From Lumbricus rubellus (Eukaryota; Annelida; Clitellata; Crassiclitellata; Lumbricidae), in the NCBI GenBank assembly GCA_945859605.1, contig OX243814.1, positions 43,095,931-43,159,930 on the forward strand: a stretch of DNA of 64,000 nt. Direction: 5' to 3'. Position 1 is the stretch's first letter, and every line of letters begins with the position of its first letter. The position numbers and the translations under genes are program-made. Positions 57,010 through 64,000 of this stretch are shown here, in pieces. The notes under the pieces are model-generated. The model was not told the origin of the DNA and did no database searches. It saw only the letters and a list, made by a program, of their open reading frames with translations.

Positions 57010-60000
57010 ATGTCTGCGTACTGTGCGTCACCAATGCGAAGGTCGTCCTCGATGACACCTCAACTGATGCAGACCATGCCGTCTATCGCCGATCATGAAA
57101 TCTCCAACCACATGGCTCGCTCCGGAAACCTTCTCCACTCGCAACACTACTACAACCCTGGCAGGTAAACAGATCATGATGTCCATATATTTCATAAGAA
57201 TAATTTTGAAAAACGTGGTGACGTTCAGTATAAACGCAGGATCATGCAACAATAAATGAAGTTTTGAAAGATGTTCAGAATTTAGAAGCAATTATACGAT
57301 AAATACGCAAGAATATGTAATAATTAATTAATAAATGCATACTTACAGATATCCAGAATTTATTTAGATTATTAGCATTTAGATAAGGGGGGTCTATTAT
57401 ATGAATTATCTCTTAGATTTATTTGAATATTTTTTTGAAAATTGGCGGGAGGAACATAGATCCCGATATAGAATTTAATTCCATTTTCTGTACTGCAAGA
57501 ACCTATTCTGACGAGATTTTACCTCCAATCTCCATAGACAATCTAACAATAAAACATAAATGTCTTCCATTCGTGAATAGCTGTTGCGTTGCTCAGTTTC
57601 TGTCTGCTTTTACGTTCGCAAGAAGTGCCATCTATTCGCGTTACACAACCAACGACTGGGACACATCTAACAAAGCACATTTCAACCTATCTGAGAAGGA
57701 GCGCAGTCTAGCGGAACGGCTGAGAACCGATGCGTGGAGAGCAGTGAAGGCCACCGACCAACAGACCAGAACCAGACAAGCAAGCAACACCAAGAAACTC
57801 AGTGAGTTCCATTCCCGTTATTGATTCATTCTTCCATTCATTCATTCATTCATTCATTCATTCGTTCATTCGTTCATTCGTTCATTCGTTCATTCGTTCA
57901 TTCGTTCATTCGTTCATTCGTTCATTCGTTCATTCGTTCATTCTTTCATTCATTCATTCATTCATTCGTTCATTCGTTCATTCGTTCATTCGTTCATTCG
58001 TTCATTCGTTCACTCGTTCATTCGTTCATTCGTTCATTCGTTCATTCGTTCATTCATTCATTCATTCATTTATATAGCGCTCTTTGAGGGACCAACTAGG
58101 AGGCGCTCCATTTTGATGGCAGCTGTGTCGCAGCCTAATCGTGATCGTGTTGTGAAACTTATCTCTTGCAGACTACATAATTATGTACCTTTCAAGTGCT
58201 CAAGGTAGAGGAAGCAGGAATCGTTCTATAGAGTTTATGGATGCTGAGTGTTTTGAGTTTGATTTTGAAGACATGCACACAGAGATTACAGGACACCCAC
58301 TTGGTCTTTGTTCCAATATCTACAGATGGGGCTTAAATTAATGCTTTGCAGCAAAGGAATGGCGAAAAATTATGGATGTGACTTTAGTAATTTTTTCCAA
58401 TCAATGAGTTTCATAATGGGCCATAGAAGTTCAGGTTTAAAAGCTGTTGCAGAATTATTTCTTTTATGTATTACGACCATGGAGAACATTGCAGATTGGA
58501 TTGGGTTAGATTAAAGGTTGTGAATGATATACTTGCAGACGAAAGGGTGGGAGACATAACGTTTTGGAAAGAAGAACTCATAACGGAAATCAGATCCAAT
58601 GATAACGAAATGGAAAACATGGCGGTACTCAACACTCTTTCTTCTTATTTTGTTCACCCATTCATTCATCCATTCTGAAAATATATGTATCCTGGGACAG
58701 ATCATGGTTGCAAAAATAAAAGTCTAGAAATTTCTTTCAGCTGATTGTGATGAAAGACTTCGCAGTTTCAGAAAAAAGTTTGTCCTTATGTGCAGTTTAT
58801 TGTTCATAGAATAATGGCAGCGTGAAATTACAAGATCTTCAAAGACCACTGAGCTTGTCGACATGAATGGTTCAAGAGAGAGGAATAAGAAGCCTGTCTT
58901 TGTTTGTGTCTATATAGGAGCACATACGGGTGCTGGAGCGCGCCCTTTCGGACACGAAGGTTCCTATGAACATCGCTGAGGTCTGTTTGATTCAGAGAGA
59001 GAAGAGAACGGGTATCGACATGGTACACGACAACGTTGAGAAATCTTTGACCAAGGTAAAAATAGACGGTTACTGACGAATCGAAATGTACAGTGCCACG
59101 CAAATTTTATAGAATATAATAATCAAATAATTGATTTTTGATTATTAGTGTGAACTGTTAAAGTAGGAGTTTTAGTCTTGTATGAATTGAAAACATTTTG
59201 AAATATTCAGGATTGCTTTCATGTACAATTGATCGATTGTTTGCATTGTTGACTTATTGATTGGCAGGTTGGATAATTGGCTGATCGCCTGATTTGATTG
59301 ATTGGTTGGTTGATTGATTGACTGATTGATTGATAAATTAATCGATTTAATGATTGAATTATTTTCTGAATCACTGAAACATAACTCGAATTAATGAATA
59401 ACCCGAATAAGTTTTTGAATGGTTCATAAAAATTGGTGAATTCCATAAAACATAGGCTAATTAGGCCTAGTCTATATTATTATGCAGTCTGTCGAAAGTT
59501 GACAATAATATTGGAAATGATCGTGCCGTTGTTTTAGTCTGATATGAAGACTTAATAATTATGTCTAAATGCTGTTGCTTTGTTTTGAGTTGTTTACTCT
59601 TTGGATTCTACAAATTTAGGAAGTGGAGATAATCAGAAGATGTCAGGAGAAGATGAAGAAAATGCTGGAGAAGTCCAACGCCCAACAAAAGTAAGACGCC
59701 ATTGTCTACTATTATGTCTGTCTTTCTGTATGTCTGCCTGTCTGCCTGTTTATGTTTATCTACCTCAGCCTGTATCCGTCAGTCTACCTCTGTCTCTATT
59801 TCTACCTTTATTGTTTTCTTTTTTTATCTCTAACACTGTCTCGCTTTCCTTCAGGCATGCGTGCAAGATCGCCATTCGATTAATTATTCATAATTAATTA
59901 ATTAGGATTGCGTTAATGAAACAAGAAAACGCTTCTGGCTCAGTCTCACTGACGTCAAAAGAATCGATCGATAAAATCAATAAACACTTTAATAGATTTC

Positions 60001-62987
60001 TATAATTTGAATAAACGAATTAGGAAAATCACTATTTTACGTTTTCCTCTACAGGCAATATAAAAATCTGCAATTACAATCAGAATGATGGTTTATGACA
60101 TTATGTGGCCTGCTAAAACAGATGCAGCAAGCGGTGTAGGTGTTTGCCTACTGAAAAAATTATTTAGCACGGTATCACGATAGACCCTATAGGCACTATA
60201 AGACTATAAGAGTGATTGGAAATGATGTTATAATTATTACCATTTATATTGTTCATAACGATGACGACGAAAGTGACGATGATGACGATAAAAATAACAA
60301 TGACGATGATAAAGAATCATCGGTAGTCGATGAAGATTATGACGATTCTAACCATTTATGACGATGGCAATCACGATGACGACAGCGATGGAATGCATGA
60401 TGACGATGGCGATGCCAATGACGATGCAATTGGTGCATCTGACAATGACGATGATGAAGATATGTCTCTAACGATGACGATGCCCGTGAAGATTGCGATA
60501 GAGATACTAAAGATAACGATGAAGATGTATCTGACTAGCTGTGTGTGTGTGTGTGTGTGTGTTTGCGTGTGCTAAGGATGACTCGTGCGGCACAGCATGC
60601 GTGTGATCTGGACAGCAAGAATAAACATCATTCGCAGAATCTTGACGACCGAATGTATCAACTGCACAACCATTCATCCAACATCGGACTCTTTCCAAGC
60701 ATCGAAAACGTCGACAACACGTACGTATCATTATAATAATACTATGCACGTTCACCAACTCTCATTAATATTCATGCTTTACAACACGAATATCCATAAG
60801 ATTGTAGCCTACTCTAATATCCATAAGGCTACAGGGCCTAAATTAATATGCATTGTAATATCAACATTTTACTTACCTACATACACCTGTAGAACATAAA
60901 CAAGCGTCGGATCGATATTAATTGATCATAAAAAGAACCCGCTTATTATTTCAAAGTGGCATGAAAGCAGTATGTTTACAAGTAAAAGAATAAACTAATT
61001 TATCAGAAATTATTACAGGAGTCAAATTTGACTCTTTGGCAGCCATGCAAGGTGTCCAACACGCCACGCAGAGATAATATAGACCTATACAAATATATAT
61101 AATTAATTATGTGTAAGCTTACACACGATCATATGCATATTATTCTTCTTCTCTCCTCCATCAGGCGCATGCCGATGTTGTAGCCTGTACTCTACTCCTC
61201 CAGTTCTTTCTTTCTCTGATGGTATCCAGTGTCCATGGCTGTTCTCATGTCCATAATATTCATTTCCTCCAGATATAATTGTCGTACGTTGTCCATACAT
61301 GTCTTCACTTGTTGTCTCCGGTTCGTGTTCCTTCCACATGGCAATACAGTGCTCGTGCTGGTAATTTACATTTCCAAACCACGTCAATCTTCTTTTTCTG
61401 ATCTTATGTATCAATGTTTCCTCCTACATTGTACGTGTCCCAACTACTTCCGTGTCACCTCGTTGCAGATCCTATCTCATCTGGTTCTTCTTCTGGATCA
61501 TATGCATACACACGCATAAATTATATTCACACATATAATTCTTACACATACAGTGCACACATACATACATTACGTATACAAACTTACATAGATCTAATTA
61601 TAGCTTGCTTGTTCCATCGGGTTGCTTGCAGCATATCGATCCCAATCACGTGGGTGAAGTTCACGCAGGAGAACATCTCGAGATCTCAGCGAGAACGTGA
61701 CGCCTCCATGCGACTGCGAGGAGAAATCGACGGTCTGATGCGCGCATGCGCAAACGAGATGTGGAGCCATTACAACACGGCGAACACGGCGCTCAGCTCA
61801 CGCATTCAGGAGCTGCATGACGCCAAGAACAAACTACAGGCTCACCTGCAAAGGGTTAGAAAGGATAATGAGAGCAGCTTTTTAAATGAACGAATCAATC
61901 AATCAATCAATCAACCAATCAGTCAGTAATGGAATCAGTCCAATCGGACTTAGAAAGTTATAAATCTATGGATATCTCAATGGAAGACCAATTGTTTAGC
62001 GGAACATTTTATAAAAATGAGCAATTAATTTGTGCCTTTGTTAAAATTCTTTCCTTTATTAATTCATAGTATTTATAGGCCTGTTTACATGCATACCTTC
62101 CGGGTGTTTGTCAATAGATAGGTTCGCTATTAACACATTGTCATTAGAGACGAGTAGTGAATTGTTTTATTGTTGTGATGCAGACTGTTTCTGAGGTGAA
62201 AGAGATGGAGAGAAACATAGCGATGCTAAGAAAAGCGATCTGTGACAAGGAACTTCCGTTGAAAGTGGCGATGACGAGACTCGAGGAAAGGACACGACGC
62301 ATCGATGTTGAACTATGCAATGATCCAGCCATGCAGGGGTAGGCTTATGAATGAGGAGGATTGGGATTCGGGTTTTAATGTAATTTTATGTAATGTAATG
62401 ACGACAATTTCTACAATGGGGTGGGAGTTGTGTCTTGTTGTTATGAGGGTATACAGGATCGGGGATCTAATGATGGGGAAATCTGGGTATTTTCATTAGG
62501 TGACTTTGGGCTTTATTATTTTAGTAGAATAGTTCAATTAGATTGAAAATATTGGGTTTCTACTAAGGTGCACTTGGGTTTTTATAAGGCTGCAATTGGG
62601 GTTTTATGAGGGTGAAATGTTGGTCGTACATCGATGCCACAGAAGTTACTATAATTTGTTTTAGCTCAATCATAATAATAATAATAAATTAATTTAACTA
62701 GTTGAACTGATCTTGAATCTTACTCGACGGCGTGCGTTTGTCTCTTGGCTAGGTTGCAGAAGGAGGTGAACGAGATTCGCGAATCGGTTCGTCTTCTCAA
62801 ATCGAAACTTCGTGATTCGGAGAACGCCCTCTGTCGATTGCTGAAGACCCGCAGTGCACTGGAAAGCGACATCGCTACGAAGGAACGCAGCATCGAAATC
62901 GATTCGAAGAGCTGCATGGGAATGCGCAAGAGCATGCCGATGGATCCGAAAATAGGTCCAATGATCACCATGTCCTCGCTTCCATGA
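57010..62987 (+). CDS. Tektin (tektin-3/5-like), 9 exons
   Basis: Exons: 57010-57164, 57623-57801, 58539-58624, 58918-59055, 59620-59690, 60577-60720, 61632-61854, 62184-62338, 62753-62987. All have GT-AG ends and matching phases, giving 461 residues, a normal tektin length. Tektins are coiled-coil filament proteins along the doublet microtubules of cilia and flagella. Family landmarks in order: an unstructured N-terminus; '[13 protein letters not shown]'; '[12 protein letters not shown]'; '[20 protein letters not shown]'; '[18 protein letters not shown]'; '[20 protein letters not shown]'; '[13 protein letters not shown]'; '[12 protein letters not shown]'; '[12 protein letters not shown]'; 'LEERTRR' followed by the tektin nonapeptide in the form IDVELCND; and a C-terminus with [10 protein letters not shown], typical of tektin-3/5. 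The signature is degenerate compared with R-P-N-V-E-L-C-R-D. Testis or ciliated-cell expression is expected. Subtype is less sure than family. Confidence 0.92.
57832..58073. repeat. (TTCATTCG/TTCATTCA)n array in tektin intron 2
   Basis: About 240 bp of tetranucleotide repeat with blocks of ATTC and alternating ATTC/GTTC units. It begins about 30 bp after the exon-2 donor. The Ser-Phe-Ile-His/Arg false frames come from the repeat. Confidence 0.95.
58070..58116 (-). repeat. SINE tail fragment in tektin intron 2
   Basis: 'tatagcgctctttgagggac' followed by 'aggaggcgctcc' is the reverse complement of the SINE tail, placed directly after the tetranucleotide array. Confidence 0.5.
59277..59345. repeat. 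(GATT)n microsatellite in tektin intron 4
   Basis: Imperfect GATT/GGTT repeats. Confidence 0.8.
60256..60530. repeat. GAT/GAC low-complexity region in tektin intron 5
   Basis: Imperfect GATGAC repeats over about 270 bp make an Asp-rich false frame just upstream of the next exon. Confidence 0.85.
60540..60562 (+). repeat. (GT)n tract at the tektin exon-6 acceptor
   Basis: About 11 GT units lie 15-37 bp before the exon 6 start (60577), where the polypyrimidine tract would be. The acceptor itself is gtgtgctaag|G. Confidence 0.9.
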
Positions 62988-63400
62988 AGCATGAATTATA
63001 TTATATCCAATGAACAACACTTTAAAGTATTATCATTTACCATCACCACCAACTTTGCAACCACCACCATCACTATCATTGCCATTTACATCACCCCAAG
63101 CATCATTACCACTACCACCACATCCACCACAGTACAAGCACCATCACCGGCCACCACTACCATCCCCACTGGTACAACCACCACCCACCACCACTGCCAT
63201 CACCACCGCTGCAACCACCACCCACCACCACTGCCATCACCACCGCTGCAACCACCACCCACCACCACTGCCATCACCACCAATACAACAGCAACCACCC
63301 ACCACCACTGCCATCAACACCGGTACAACAACCACCACCACAGTCTGCTGCCATTACTATGTGCAATGCTATTAAGACCATTATTATTATTATTATTATT
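62988..63400 (+). repeat. CCA-rich minisatellite in the tektin 3' UTR region
   Basis: From about 63060 the sequence is CAC/ACC-rich, and a unit of about 38 bp ('caccaccgctgcaaccacca' then 'cccaccaccactgccat') repeats 3-4 times between 63160 and 63330. It ends with an (ATT)n tract at 63382-63402. A possible polyadenylation signal, attaaa, follows at about 63407. The His/Thr/Pro-rich frames are repeat artefacts. Confidence 0.8.
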
Positions 63401-63422
63401 CGACATTAAATATGCATTTTAA

Positions 63423-64000
63423 TTCCATTGAGTAAAAATACCTTCAATACCTTTTCTGTAATACATCATAATATGTTTCTCTCGTGCATGAACTGTCTAA
63501 ACGCTATGCACAGTCCTATTATGCAAGTGTGTGAAGCGCAATGAACTCATATTACTTTGATTCCGAAGGACATTTTGCTTACATGTAGGCCTAATTGAAA
63601 ATTTCTGTGATACATGTTCGGTAAGCTTATCTTTTGACATTTTGCTTTGCTTGTTATCTGTGCTAAAATTCACCAGCGTGTCGTGAGTGCATCATTCATT
63701 AGCGAATCTCCTTTACAGTATTATACTTCTTTACAGTGCTAGTAACTGCACTATAGTTATAAGGTAGACCTATTATACTAGTCATTTTTACGTTGCAATT
63801 TAATGGATTCATGATTTATTGATTTAACTATTAGGTTACTAAATGTTTCTTGTTGCTCATTGCAGTAATTGCACCTGAAGTTTATCCGTTTGTTTGCAAT
63901 GAACCTGAAAAGTTCTGTTTGATGTTGTAATATGTATAATTAGGCCTATATATAGGTCTAATTATACATTTATATTTCTTTTAACGGAATAGAATAGCAC
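63423..64000. other. Downstream intergenic DNA
   Basis: No gene or repeat family recognised. Confidence 0.4.

Noticed and set aside
57802..58087. Ser-Phe-Ile-His repeat ORFs
   Set aside because: They are produced by the TTCATTCG microsatellite inside tektin intron 2.
62991..63422. His/Thr/Pro-rich ORFs after tektin
   Set aside because: They come from a CCA-rich minisatellite downstream of the tektin stop codon. Several frames are open at once.

Overview
This is eukaryotic (animal) genomic DNA. It is AT-rich, genes are split by GT-AG introns, microsatellites are abundant, and transposons are numerous and nested. A 9-exon tektin gene (a protein of motile cilia and flagella), two multi-exon concentrative-nucleoside-transporter-like genes (SLC28/CNT family), an intronless rhodopsin-class GPCR and a knottin-type cysteine-rich peptide point to a metazoan. 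The frequent 'aggcctat' and 'tacatgta' words and the TE mixture resemble marine invertebrates, perhaps an echinoderm or hemichordate. That placement is a weak impression, not a demonstration.

Layout. 1-11.5 kb: no convincing gene. It holds a non-autonomous hAT element (2281-3160), a 0.65 kb TATG array, a degenerate 20-bp minisatellite followed by a perfect 112-bp duplication, a hairpin, and a 254-bp hAT-type MITE. 11.5-19.1 kb: a complete but non-autonomous Ty3/gypsy-like LTR retrotransposon with two 1599-bp LTRs. Its gag ORF starts inside the 5' LTR and it lacks reverse transcriptase. 19.3-20.6 kb: class A GPCR, 240 bp downstream of that element. 23.2-30.8 kb and 43.1-49.9 kb (both minus strand): tandem paralogous SLC28-like genes of nine coding exons each. 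Their internal exons have identical lengths and phases, and both lack the exon region that should carry the canonical CNT substrate-binding motif.

The duplicated unit extends beyond the genes, to about 22.5-32.3 and 42.5-50.9 kb. A relic of a third flank lies at 51.6-51.85 kb. Between the paralogs is a three-level transposon nest: a hAT MITE holds a copia element whose 5' LTR holds a hAT transposon, which itself contains a foldback element. Next to it is a candidate inhibitor-cystine-knot peptide gene (39.2-40.6 kb). 52-57 kb is mostly anonymous, with one possible terminal exon of an unknown membrane protein on the minus strand. 57.0-63.0 kb is the plus-strand tektin gene, with microsatellites in its introns and a CCA-rich minisatellite just after it.

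The genes do not form an operon or an evident pathway. The biologically notable content is the pair of divergent transporter-like genes, the knottin, and the well-preserved transposon stratigraphy with exact target-site duplications. All exon joins are my own reading of splice signals and have no transcript support.
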